Assembly (NCBI GenBank): GCA_034231615.1
Contig: CM067298.1
Location: 59,610,883 to 59,674,882 of the forward strand
Reading direction: 5' to 3'
DNA: 64,000 bases
Origin: Meghimatium bilineatum
Lineage: Eukaryota; Mollusca; Gastropoda; Stylommatophora; Philomycidae
In this document: one piece after another, positions 30,083-40,696 of the stretch
Numbering within the stretch: position 1 is the first letter of the stretch
Layout of the letters: each line of letters starts with the position of its first letter
Translations under genes and position numbers: made by a program
The notes under the pieces: generated by a model
Database searches by the model: none
Told to the model about the DNA's origin: nothing
Seen by the model: only the letters and a program-made list of their open reading frames with translations

Positions 30083-30535
30083 ACTCGTTCGTATGGCAAC
30101 CGGGACCATGACTTCTAGTTCAGTGGGCAAAGGATAGGGCTAGTCTTCTTTCCAGCCATATCGTACGGGACGACTAAAGAAAGCCGGGGAATAGATTAAC
30201 AACACATCATCTGTGGAAAAAAAATAATCATTTTCGCATATTGTCTCACATTTTTATTTTTGTTTTCAATCAAATCATGCTCGTGGATGACGGAGAGATG
30301 CAGGTCAGCAATCATTGCATCTTTGTCCTTTTGTAGCATACTATTAGGGGACGGGGAATGCTAGATATGCCATCAATACGAATGGGCCAACAAATCTCAC
30401 ACAAGAATAGTTGTATAGTTGACCCAGAAGTGCGTGCTGGATCCTGGCAGGAAGTTATAATCCTGGGATACTGTCGCACTGGAATGTCTCCCTTCGGGGA
30501 CTAAACATGCATATACAAACCTCTATTATACAACC
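30083..30535 (+). repeat. SINE-B copy
   Basis: Starts CGTATGGCAACCGGGACCAT, then GCAAAGGATAGGGC, TCGTACGGGACGACTAAAG (module shared with SINE-A), GCATCTTTGTCCTTTTGTAG, and ends TCCCTTCGGGGACTAAACAT with AAACCTC. Matches 49255-49693 over its whole length. Confidence 0.82.
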
Positions 30536-30800
30536 ATGCGTTTAAGACCAGCTGACATGAGTGTTTTCGTATGAAGGCTATGGGAAGTCAAGTGCCACCT
30601 TCTCAGTTCCAAAGGGTCTATTTCATCATTATTATTTGTGGCTTTTTATTGTGTTCGACAACTATTGTCTCCAGTGTCGATCCAGTCTATGGAAAAGGGC
30701 ACCATAAAAACGTTTGTTAAATAACAACAGCAAGAGTGATGCACCTACATCACATCTGGTGTACCATTATCGCCAATGAATATATGTCTAAATTTGTATT

Positions 30801-30976
30801 AGCTCATAGCCGACTAGAGATATAAGACCTTCGACATGTTCACTCCCATTGGCTGATTATTATTTATCATTGACTGGCTACGCAAAATATGCGCATGATG
30901 ACTAATAAAAAAGCAGGATTAGCCAAAGCAATTGACCAATTGAAAGGTCTTATATGCTTGTAGTCGGCTGTGAGCG
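30801..30976. mobile_element. MITE with about 32-bp inverted ends
   Basis: Left end AGCTCATAGCCGACTAGAGA, then TATAAGACCTT; right end AAGGTCTTATATGC, then TTGTAGTCGGCTGTGAGC. The two are inverted repeats over about 32 bp with few mismatches. No coding frame. A similar single end (AGCTCATAGCCGGTCAG) lies at 60791. It lies about 100 bp past the stop of the 597-codon gene. Confidence 0.8.
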
Positions 30977-31079
30977 AATATAGCAATGTGACTCATCTTT
31001 TGTCTTGAACTGTGCGGAGATAGACGTTATTCTACATGTCAACGATTTGTGCATATTTGGATTACATGCATAAAGCAGT

Positions 31080-32873
31080 TTAACCTTGTGTCTTGGTGAA
31101 TGTGATAGTGGTGTAAGTATGACCTAGGCTAGAAGTTAATATCTCTTTACGAATCATGACGTGATCAAACAGCCGCATAAGTTCTTCAGAAATTTCAGGC
31201 ATGTCCATTTTTACAAAATGGGAAACTACCTTCCGTGGTACGACTCCCACATGCGGCTCGGTGCGCCTACTTTTCAGAAAACCAAAACTCTTTCTGAGTT
31301 TCCCCAGCCAAGGAGGATAATCTTCGACACCAATAAAACAGTGTTCTCGTATGTAATCCAAACCGTCTTTATGACTTATGCACTCTCTACATGGGCATTC
31401 GCAACTGTAAGCAGCTAATTCTTCAGACCCTGGCTTAAATGAAGACCGACGAGAAATTCCACCATGTTCCAATTTACAATTTAGTAAATAAGCATCATTT
31501 TTAGAATAAATCAAAGCAGAATCCTGCCATTTATTACTCTCTTTGGAATATGTAATATGAGGTTCGGGTGATTTGCTTCTGTAAGGAGTATGTTCCATTA
31601 TAAGAGAACTTCTTCGGCGTTCATAATCACTTTGTTGTGATGGTGCTCTTGTGTCTGGCTTTTGAAAATCGGATACGTAAAAAAAGTTTGTAGACCTTTG
31701 ACTTTGTCGTGAAGGTATAATACCAGGACTTACAGTACGGCTTTTTATACGTTCTGTGATTGACGGATCAGATAACGGTTCCTCTCTGTTTGAGCTAGAT
31801 GGTAAAATTGGCGAAATTGAGCTATTTTTGCCGGAATTATCACCGTGTGTTGACATATTAGATTTGTTTACATTTATATTCTTTGTTTTTTGTTTTTTAC
31901 TCTTATCACTAGTAGGTGGTGGAGTATTGAACTTCTTGATCACCTTTCGTGTGTTTACTTCCAGTTTCTTATTTATAGCGGATTGCATTTCCATTGCATC
32001 CTGTTCCTTCATATATTTATTCCAAAGTCTTTCACAGATGTCTTCATTTGTAACCTTCTCTGTTCCCGCCAATTTTAAATGTTTTAATTGATTGTCCTTA
32101 TTTTGCGGTTCGTGTTTATTTAATGTTCTTACCTTTAATTTCTTACCTGTTTCAACTTCTCCACTTTTGCTTACATCTGATCTTAACTCTAATCGTCTCC
32201 GTCTAGCTATTCTCAGTTTCTCTGTTATAGGTATACGATTTTCATAACGAGGGAGATAAACACCACTGATATAAAGCTCTTCGCGAGTTAGATTTAATCT
32301 TTCATAAATTGGTTTGTCTTTGCTCTCAACGATTTCCTCAATACAGAGCTTTTCTTGTGTAGGGTAATCAATAAATGTAAATGTGTCGGAGCACACTGGA
32401 TGAGCCGTTTTATTACCAGAAGAACGTCGGAGAGTTTTTCGAGATTTGAGGATTTCACATTTTTTTCCACAGGAAAATCTTGCATCGTTAGTGATAAATT
32501 CCAGAAATTGCTCTGATATCTTGCTGGTCAACACTTTTGAGCTGATCTCTGATGTTTTAGTATTGATATTTGAAACGTCTTTTTGTTTTTGTTTGTTCAG
32601 CTGAAAAATTTCGATTCCTTCACACACTGGCGGACTTCTCGCAAGTTCTTCTATCTCAGTTGTCAATGTTGCCATTCTGTCTCGTGTGTCAATGTTTTCA
32701 CTGAACGGCAACCTTATCCCCAGATCGTTCATTCTGTATTTCACTCGAGACAATGGCGGAAGTACCACATCTTGTGGTATAGGATTTAACTTGCAATTTC
32801 TAGCCTTTGATGCCAAGACACATGTAATGTTCGAGACATCTGCTTTCTCGTAGAAAATCAACCGAACCGCCAT
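31080..32873 (-). CDS. Hypothetical protein, single-exon, 597 residues
   Basis: I do not recognise the family. The frame is intronless, starting at ATG 32873 in a strong context (AAACCATGG); an upstream in-frame Met 11 codons earlier is less likely. Visible features: a hydrophobic-mixed N-terminus (MAVRLIFYEKADVSN), a basic ITEKLRIARRRRLELRSDV helix near residue 230, a low-complexity Lys/Ser/Asn middle (about 310-480) with SP sites, a cysteine cluster CECPCREC near residue 500, and an ordered C-terminus with PPWLGKLRKSFGFLKSRR and a Thr-rich end TYTTITFTKTQG. No signal peptide or clear membrane helix. About 600 codons without a stop in an AT-rich, TE-decayed region argue for selection. It could be a retrogene or a fast-evolving lineage-restricted gene. 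No poly(A) signal was found before the MITE about 100 bp downstream. Confidence 0.8.
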   Translation of the reverse strand: MAVRLIFYEKADVSNITCVLASKARNCKLNPIPQDVVLPPLSRVKYRMNDLGIRLPFSENIDTRDRMATLTTEIEELARSPPVCEGIEIFQLNKQKQKDVSNINTKTSEISSKVLTSKISEQFLEFITNDARFSCGKKCEILKSRKTLRRSSGNKTAHPVCSDTFTFIDYPTQEKLCIEEIVESKDKPIYERLNLTREELYISGVYLPRYENRIPITEKLRIARRRRLELRSDVSKSGEVETGKKLKVRTLNKHEPQNKDNQLKHLKLAGTEKVTNEDICERLWNKYMKEQDAMEMQSAINKKLEVNTRKVIKKFNTPPPTSDKSKKQKTKNINVNKSNMSTHGDNSGKNSSISPILPSSSNREEPLSDPSITERIKSRTVSPGIIPSRQSQRSTNFFYVSDFQKPDTRAPSQQSDYERRRSSLIMEHTPYRSKSPEPHITYSKESNKWQDSALIYSKNDAYLLNCKLEHGGISRRSSFKPGSEELAAYSCECPCRECISHKDGLDYIREHCFIGVEDYPPWLGKLRKSFGFLKSRRTEPHVGVVPRKVVSHFVKMDMPEISEELMRLFDHVMIRKEILTSSLGHTYTTITFTKTQG

Positions 32874-33009
32874 GGTTTCGTAGTTCCACTGTGAATAATT
32901 TAACAACGCAAACGTATTAACATTAGGGTGTAATGATTAAATCACAAAAATTATATAATTAGAAACTGTAAATCAATCAGTAAAGTTGGGCCAATTTAGA
33001 GTTTAGTAA

Positions 33010-33262
33010 ACTACTTCAGCTTTCGTTCTTAGGTGTATGCTGATTGATAAGATGTAATCCGGATAATGGAATATGTAGTGGCATGGTTTGCACATTTTCT
33101 TGAGATATATACGTCTTTCTTCTAGACACACCCGATTTCAGTGTGAATTTTGGCTTACGTTGACTTATGCCATGGCATAGCCAACTTCATCCGAAACACC
33201 AATACAGGCCTCTTACGACATGCATTGAGTTACTGTTATTCTTTGCTCCCCTTTTTCCGGTC
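33010..33262 (-). repeat. SINE-A copy running into a palindrome
   Basis: TTCAGCTTTCGTTCTTAGGT tail side, ATGTAATCCGGATAATGGAA, GGCATGGTTTGCACATTTT, then CCTCTTACGACATGCATTGA and CTGTTATTCTTTGCTCCCCT. Its 5' module is part of the left arm of the inverted repeat at 33201-33775. Confidence 0.8.
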
Positions 33263-33775
33263 TCGGCAACTCACATAAGAAGCTAGGCATAATGTAGAAC
33301 CGCAATACAACTGTAAAGTCGATTATGAGAATGCAGATGGTAAGAGACAACACAAATTTATATTCAGGTACAAGTAACAATTGAAACGCCATAGCTCAAT
33401 GGTTAGTGCACAGACTTCTTGGCTTGATTTCCACCAGCTCAGTCTACGAAAACAGGTACGAAATTGTCTAGGGAAGTAAAGACGTTTGACGTATGTCTAA
33501 CCACATCATCCTTAGGCAGGTCTTTTGTCAACGACAATGGCTTATAAATCAAACCAAGAAGTCTGTGCACTAACCATTGAGCTATGGCGTTTCAATTGTT
33601 ACTTGTACCTGAATATACATTTGTGTTGTCTCTTACCATCTGCATTCTCATAATCGACTTTACAATTGTATTGCGGTTCTACATTATGCCTAGCTTCTTA
33701 TGTGAGTTGCCGAGACCGGAAAAAGGGGAGCAAAGAATAACAGTACCTCAATGCATGTCGTAAGAGGCCTGTATT
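33201..33775. repeat. Large palindrome: two 230-bp arms, 115-bp loop
   Basis: 33201-33430 and 33546-33775 are inverted copies without indels; by hand alignment four mismatches in 230 bp (about 98%). Arms contain the SINE-A 5' module, unique sequence, and a tRNA-like stretch (ATAGCTCAATGGTTAGTGCA). The spacer is 33431-33545. Such similarity means a recent inverted duplication. Confidence 0.95.
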
Positions 33776-34517
33776 AGCAGAAAATGTTTGCTCTTAACTG
33801 ATCAGTTTCCTAGTATGGGACTGATTATCAAACACACGACTATTTTCGCCTTCAGCGCGTACTGTGTTGTGGCGGCCATATTCATATACCGTCACAGAAT
33901 ATAAAACCTGGCACCATTCTTTTAGTGGCAGGCTCGATCACATTTTTGTTGTTGCATTTGACCTTTGCCGGCGGAAATAAGACATCGCCTGGTCGAATGA
34001 ACATATTTGGCTACTACAGAGTACAACTGCTACCATAGTAATACAAATGAAAGTTCTGAATGCAGTAAACGAGATTTGAACCAGATCTATCTATTCGCAC
34101 CTTGAGCCAACACGTTTTCAAAATTTGAACGCACCACAAATTTAGAGAATAATTGCCAGCTGGACGGACGATTCAAATCTCTTCTACTGACTTCTGATTT
34201 TTTCTAATACTCCTGGATGCTTCCTATTTATATTATTAATTTAGTAGTGAAAGTTGCGCATGTTAGAGCAAGTCTCTCGACATTAGTTATAAACTCATAT
34301 AGATCATTGGTTAAGTGACACTATTTTGTCTTTTTCTGTTATTTTCATTGCACTGGCTGTCTACGCAAACAAATGAAAATAACCGTAAAAGTCAAATAAC
34401 ATATTTTTTTAAGGGTGATTTCCGATGAGTCTACATGGTTATATTATCGAGATCTCGGTGTAGCCAAAGGAAACTTGGCAGACTTTACTGATGAAGGTAA
34501 CTCCCCTTTCTTTATTA
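33776..34517. other. No recognised gene or repeat
   Basis: Contains a minor hairpin (GTTATTTTCATT ... AAATGAAAATAAC, about 34338-34393). No exon-like frame. Confidence 0.5.
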
Positions 34518-34650
34518 TCCATGTTAGCTGGATAATACTGTTCCTAGCATTTCCATGTTAGCTGGATAATACTATTCCTAGTATATCCATTTTAGCTGGA
34601 TAATAATGTTCCTAGTTTATCCATGTTAGCTGGATAATACTGTTCCTAGT

Positions 34651-36135
34651 GGGGTGCAAAGGGAACGCACTGCTTTCGGAGGACACATGGTTAGCAGATA
34701 ACCAAGATCCCAAATGTACCTCCTCGCGGTGCACCCTGGGAACAGAAACACAGCGGATCGTGCTGATTCTGGTTAATTAATTTGGGGATCGTGTCCGTGA
34801 ATGTGGAGGTAGCAGATAGAAAGAAAATTGTCTGCATAAGAGACAGATATCTCCGACACCACCAGCGCCAACACATGCAGTGGTACTGTCGGCACACAGT
34901 GACGCTAGTCAGTCCAGTCCGAACATTGGAGGTGCGGCCAATGAACAAAGCACGAAACGGTAGATAGATGCATGGCAAGAGACGAAAAGAAAACATACTG
35001 AGTGCAATGAAAGGGCAGCACAGTACCACACGGCAGCGCAAACTGCAAACAGAAAGGGAAAACGTTCCACTGGAAATCGGAACTACAACCTCTGTTAGCT
35101 CGAGACAAGCTTCTAGTTACCTGTGCTCCTTCGGGGCAGAGACCCAGACCCAATGATGGGCCCCCAGAAAAGAAAGAAGACATGGTCAAACTCTAATGCC
35201 AAGCTTCCCTATACCGGAAACATGCTCGCGAAGAGAAATGGTTCCGTATCCGATGGGCTCATGCACAAAGGGGACAACGATGGTAGCCCTGGCCCAACTC
35301 TACTGTCAAGCTTTCCTATAATGGAAATATATTTGCAGAGATAAAGGGTTTCGTACCCGATGGGCTCAGGCACAAACAGGACAACAATGGTAGCACTGGC
35401 CCAACTCTACTGTCAAGCTTTCCTATATCGGAAATATATTTGCAGAGAGAAAGGGTTCCGTACCCGATGGGCTCAGGCACAAATAGGACAACAATTGTAG
35501 TACTGGCCCAACTCTACTGTCAAGCTTTCTTATACCGGAAATATACTTGCAGAGGGAAAAGGTTCAGTACCCGATGGGCTAGGCACAAATGTGACAAGGT
35601 CGTTCAGCTCGAGAACACGTCTTGTTCCCAAACGTGTGGTTAGACTCGGAGTGGACGAGGGGTTCACGATGTCGGTGAACGACACCTCGGCTAAGAAGGC
35701 GAAAGATCCCGGGTTCAACTCTTCTGCCGAGTTTTTTTTTCATCGGAACCAGGCTCGGGGAGGAGAAAAGGTTCAGTGCCCGATGGGCACAGGCACAGAA
35801 CGTCTATTTACACGAGCAAAGATCACTGACGGTCGAACACTTCGTGCGAGATAGACGTGAACGACAATCGTCTCGGCGAAGAGTCATTATAAGCCCGCGC
35901 GCCCGTCAACAGATAAGCAGGCTGTCACTCGCTAGGGACGCCTACTACCCGAATAAAAAGCATGACGAAAACGGATGTACTGGGCCTCGAATGCCCCGGT
36001 CACAAAGTTAGCCAACCGAGGTAAAATAACACAGTTCAACTGTGGAACTTGCAGTACACCGTAATTCATGCTCCCAGGCGGAAATCACACGATTTATTCG
36101 ATGTGGTTACATGAGAGCGAGGGAAGAAGAAGAAG
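34651..36135 (+). mobile_element. X1: 1.5-kb GAA-tailed non-coding retroelement, copy 1
   Basis: Starts GGGGTGCAAAGGGAACGCAC and ends AGGGAAGAAGAAGAAG. Flanks ACTGTTCCTAGT (34639-34650) and ACTGTTCATAGT (36136-36147) fit a 12-bp target duplication, though the tandem target makes this less certain. No RT or long frame. GC and CpG content is higher than nearby. It contains four 107-bp tandem subunits (CGATGGGCTC at 35251, 35358, 35465, 35572) and a GTGCCCGATGGGCAC hairpin. A shorter copy is at 52815-53873. Confidence 0.75.
35170..35600. repeat. 107-bp tandem subrepeat inside X1, four units
   Basis: Each unit has CCCAACTCTACTGTCAAGCT, TTCCTATACCGGAAA, GCAGAGAGAAAGGGTTCCGT and CCCGATGGGCTCAGGCACAA. 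Exactly regular 107-bp spacing. Copy 2 has only one such unit near 53290-53390. Confidence 0.93.
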
Positions 36136-36782
36136 ACTGTTCATAGTATATCCATGTTAGCTGAATAATAATGTTAATAGTATATCCATGTTAGCTGGAT
36201 AATACTGTTCCCAGTATATTCATGTTAGCTGGATAATACTGTTCACAGTATATTCATGTTAGCTGGATAATACTGTTCCTAGTGTATCCATCTTACCTGG
36301 ATAATAATGTTCCTAGTATATCCCTGTTAGCTAGATAATACTGTTCTTAATATAACTATGTTAGCTGGGTAATAATGTTCCTAGTATATCCATGTTAGCT
36401 GGGTAATAATGTTCCTAGTATATCCATGTTAGCTGAGTAATAATGTTCCTAGTATATCCCTGTTAGCTAGATATTACTGTTCTTAATATAACTATGTTAG
36501 CTGGGTAATAATATTCCTGGTATATCCATGTTAGCTGGGTAATGATGTTCCTAGTATATCCATGTTAGCTGGGTAATAATGAAGGTGATCACAGCAACCC
36601 GAGGGAGTACGAGTATGTCACTTTTATTCCCTATGTCACGAGCTGGACAACCTTCTATTCCCGTGATAGGGGGGGGGGGCACTTTGTCAAGTCTTTCTAG
36701 AAATCTCCAGTCATGTTGTAGATAAAGGATCAATTTTGTCTCAATAGTTCAGGCAATAGTGCTATATGAGTGCTACTCTATG

Positions 36783-39700
36783 TTCTTCTTCTTGTTTCGT
36801 TCGCCTGGAACGTGCCTATATCTGAAGCAATATTTTTTCTATAAACCTGTGTTCTTTAACTCGCACAGAGGTCCGTAGACTTTTTTTTTATTGTTATTTC
36901 TCTGGGCAAGTGTATTCGCCTCAGTATTTTATATTCCTGGCAGTCCTGAAGAATATTCTCTCTAAGGTGCCTGTCTACATGTACAAATGGCCGTGTTGCC
37001 AATCATGAACTTTGTATAAATGTGGCTGCGGAATCAGTTGTGTCCTGTTCTGAGGCGCAGAATGAAAATCTGTTGTGGTCTGTTCATAATTTGGTGGTCA
37101 TCTTGTGCTGGAGTTTGTTTCTAATTGCCTTGATCATCTATTTCTTTTGATGGTACTTTATTAGCACATCTGGTTGATCATCAGCAGCTCCCTCCTTAGC
37201 TACCCACTGCATAGCTACTTTACGCTGATTGCGCAGTTTGGTCAGTAGTACTTGCAGGTCTGGTAGTTTTCTAGACTGGAGCGTTTGGAGTACTGATCTT
37301 GCATCTGTCTATAATACTACAGGCTGTGATTCAAGATTGGTGCTCAGCAGTTTTCCAGTTGCCACCTTTTTTGCCTGGATTTCTGCCTCGTAATTATGGC
37401 AGAATTTTTCCGTTGGTACTTTAATTGTATCCCTAACATTGTTTGGAAATCATATATTCATTCATTCATTTTCCTTTTGCGCTGAAGTTAGCGCATAGGG
37501 CAGAGGTCAGATCTCTCCAATTCTGTCTGTTCAAAGCTATTATGTGCAGTTCTTGAATAGTATGAATATTGGTTGTTTTACTTTCTCTAAGTATTGTTCT
37601 TCTGAGTGTTTCTTTTGGTCTGCCCCTTGCTCTTTTGCCTGTAGGTATCCATTCAAGAGATTGGTGGTGTATTATGTTGGTGTCTGCGCGTAGGACATGC
37701 CCGATGTAGGACCAACGGCGTTTTCTGATAACATCTGTGATGAAATTTTGATGTGTCTTTTCTCTGATTTTATCATTCGATTTGAATTCACTCCAATGGG
37801 TGTTAGTTATCCTACGAAGACATTTGTTCTCGAAACTCAGTAATTTCTTTTCTGAAGATAAAGAGCTTTTCCAGCTCTCACATAAATCATATATATATGC
37901 TTATATATATATTCCTTTTCCATTTTTCACTGCATTCTCTGCTGACCCATCTGTAAAGATTGATCCATATGTCATGTGGGTATTCTTCATCAAGTAGACT
38001 GAGAGTAACTGTCCTTCGCTGTAAATTATTCTGTGCATTCTCACTTAAAATCCCCTTCACCTCAGTTTGATATGAATAGGTAATCCATAATCCTCTCTCC
38101 AAGGAGTTTGTTCTGATATAGACGTTATGTGGTTTTCAACTTCCGGTAAGTCTGAGATTTTTCTACGGAGTCGTTTGGCCTGTTACATAAAGCCGATTCT
38201 TTTCAGTCGCCCCATTGTTAAATTGTGAAATCCTTCTTTCATTGGATGACTTGGCATTACAATGAAACTTTTCCCAATTTGCTTTTGTATCTCTGAGTTC
38301 ACTCAGTGTTTGTATTCTCCCCATTTTCTCCATCTCATCTATGGGTATTGATTTTTATTGCTCCTGTGATGATCTTAAGTGCCTGGTTTTGCACCTTATC
38401 TAGCCCATGTAATGCAGTATTTGATGCTGGACGCTGTGTGGTAGACCTATATTCCAGGTGTGGTCGAATGCCCTGCTGGTAAACTGTACTAAATATTTTC
38501 CCATATGCTCTCCATGTGGCTCCACTTAGTTTTCTCAGGATGGCTAACTTTCTGCTGGCCCTTGTTGTTGCTTTATTGATATGTTCCTTCCAAGTAAGTC
38601 TACTGTCAAATGTGACTCCAAGATTTGTTGGTTGTGTGTCTTCCTTCCAGAGCTCTTCATTTATCTTATCACCAGCTTTTTGTTTTGGTGAGAGGGTAAA
38701 GAGAGTAGTGCTGCACTTATCTATATTGATGCTGACACAACATCTGCTTGCCCATGTGATGAAGACATCCCTAACTCTCTGTGCCTGTTTGGTAGCCACT
38801 CGCATGTTCTTCCGTGCACCATATTACCAAGTCATCAGCATACATTGCTACTCTTGAACGGTGTGGAAGTTCAGCCACCAGATCATTGATGTTGACCAGG
38901 AGCAACGTTGGGGAAAATACCCCTCCCTGTGGTACCTAATGACGTATCAGGACTTTCTTGCTTGTGTAACCATGTAGTTGTACTCTAGCTCTTCTGTTAT
39001 ATAGGTATGCTTTTATCCATTTATCCATTCTACTTTTCACTCTACAATTTCTCAATTTCTCTAAAAGTCCTCCTTTCCAAACCTTATCAAAAGCATTCAT
39101 CAGGTCTATATAGGCTGCTAGGACCAGTTTCGTATCTTGAAAGGCATCCTCTATCTCTTGAGACAGGTAGGTTGCCTGATCTTCAGTAGATTGGCATTGC
39201 CTGAAGCCTGCTTGTTGTGATACAAGAAGGTGTTTGCTCTCAAGGTACCTGTGAAGCCTATGGTTTATAATACACTCCATAGCTTTGCATTGATAGTTTG
39301 TGATACTGATTGGTCTGTAGTTGGAGACTGTGGTGCTGTCTTTTCCTGATTTAGGGATTGGTATCATGAATGCTTCCCTACAGCTCTGTGGAACCTTGCC
39401 TGTACTCCAGCAAACATTCATGATCTGCAGTAGCTTTGTTTTTGCTGCAATTTCCAGATTTTTTAATCATTTCATTGGACACTCTATCAGCACCGGGTGA
39501 CTTCTTCATTTTCAGTTTAGACACTGCATGCTCCAGTTCTCTGAATGTGAACGGTGCCTCCATGACTTCAGATATGGTTCCATCTTGTTCAATGTTTTCT
39601 CACTTCTCACGAATCTCTTGTTGTTTCTCTGGGCTAATTTTTATATTGTTGTCTTCAGCAAATGCGTCTGAAAAGTAGGCAGCTGCATTTATACCCATGA

Positions 39701-40650
39701 GGATTTTCTCTCCTTATGTAATGTGACTTATCGATTTCTCCCAGTATCCTCATCATTTAGTTGTTTTACCAACTTCCACAGTTTCCTGGTATCCCTCTCA
39801 AGATTCATCGATTCTGTTTTCTCTTTCTAGCTGTTCCGCTTGGCTTGTAGCTTGGCTCTGACATTTGGCCTTAGCGTGTTGATATTTATTGTGGTGCTCT
39901 TGACATGGTCTTATCTCTTACTGCTGTCGAGTTGTTTCCATTTCATTTTGCAGTATTTCTAGTTCACTACTCCAATAAGGTTTGTAGTGTTTATGGGTTC
40001 CTCTTAGAATGGTTTTACAAGCAGCCTGTAATACACATCTACATAATTCATTGACTACCTTACTTATATCTCTGTCTGTAGTTAGGTCTCTGGCTAGTAC
40101 ACTGGTGTAGTGTCGGTACATTGTTCAGTTTACCTTCTTGTAGTTCCACCTAGATAGTGCTGCTATCTTTAATATATTCACTATCTACAGTCAGTAAGAC
40201 TGGACGGTGGCGGCTGCCTCCAAGCTGCTTTCCAACAACACAATTGATGTTCCACTCCAAACCTGGTGAGTGGAATGCCAAGTCTGGTGTAGAGGTGGTA
40301 TGGCATGATCTGGAGTAGAAGGTTGGGGGTAAGTTGGTTAGTTGATCAGGTTAAGTTCATGTTCATCCTGCCAGTTTTTCTATTTTCTCGCCTCTCCTGT
40401 CCATGTGATCATAACCTGAACTCTGTGAGTGGTTATTAAAGTCTTCGCACACAATTAATTTTCCTTAGACTGAAATTGTGTCTTGTGCTAATGGGCAGTC
40501 ATTCGGACAGTAGCAGTTGAGAGGTGGAATTATGTACTTTCTGTCCTCAGGTGGAGTATCTGATATTCCGCTCCTTCCATGTGTGTTTCTAACTGGCATG
40601 CACTTATATGTGCTCATTTTTTTATCTATCGCCGTCATCATTATAACCAG
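36783..40650 (-). mobile_element. J1-related Jockey-like LINE, old, near full length with endonuclease remnant
   Basis: GAA tail at the left. RNase H region at 36.9-37.45 kb, RT at 38.3-39.55 kb (QQAGFRQCQSTEDQATYLSQ; KMKKSPGADRVSNEM), RT-EN linker near 39.9-40.1 kb (YKPYWSSELEIL), and endonuclease pieces at 40.13-40.64 kb (CEDFNNHSQSSGYDHMDRRG; PDLAFHSPGLEWN; SRHRPVLLTVD). The terminal SDHRP-type motif reads SRHRP. Frame changes throughout. It holds a nested LINE at 37458-37883. Confidence 0.87.
37458..37883 (-). mobile_element. RTE-X-like LINE 3' end nested in the old J1-related copy
   Basis: Flanked by the 11-bp target duplication AAATCATATAT (37447-37457 and 37884-37894), with a TCATTCATTCATT tail at the left. 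Sequence is the antisense of 10400-10834 (GCGCATAGGGCAGAGGTCAG; CTTTTGGTCTGCCCCTTGC). The host LINE resumes exactly on each side. Confidence 0.93.
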
Positions 40651-40696
40651 GACGTGTGCTAGATCACAGTTTCGATTTTAACAACAATATATGTAC

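Larger units (their letters stand above)
34518..36592. repeat. 34-bp minisatellite, split by an insertion
   Basis: Unit TCCATGTTAGCTGGATAATA plus CTGTTCCTAGTATA. Four units (starts 34518, 34552, 34586, 34620) lie left of the insertion and about 13 units (36151-36592) right of it. The array was therefore a single one before element X1 landed in it. Confidence 0.95.

Noticed and set aside
35170-35600. 107-bp repeats as a CRISPR or a repetitive-protein gene
   Set aside because: Whole unit is repeated including the supposed spacer, and the frames differ between units and are not kept in the second X1 copy.
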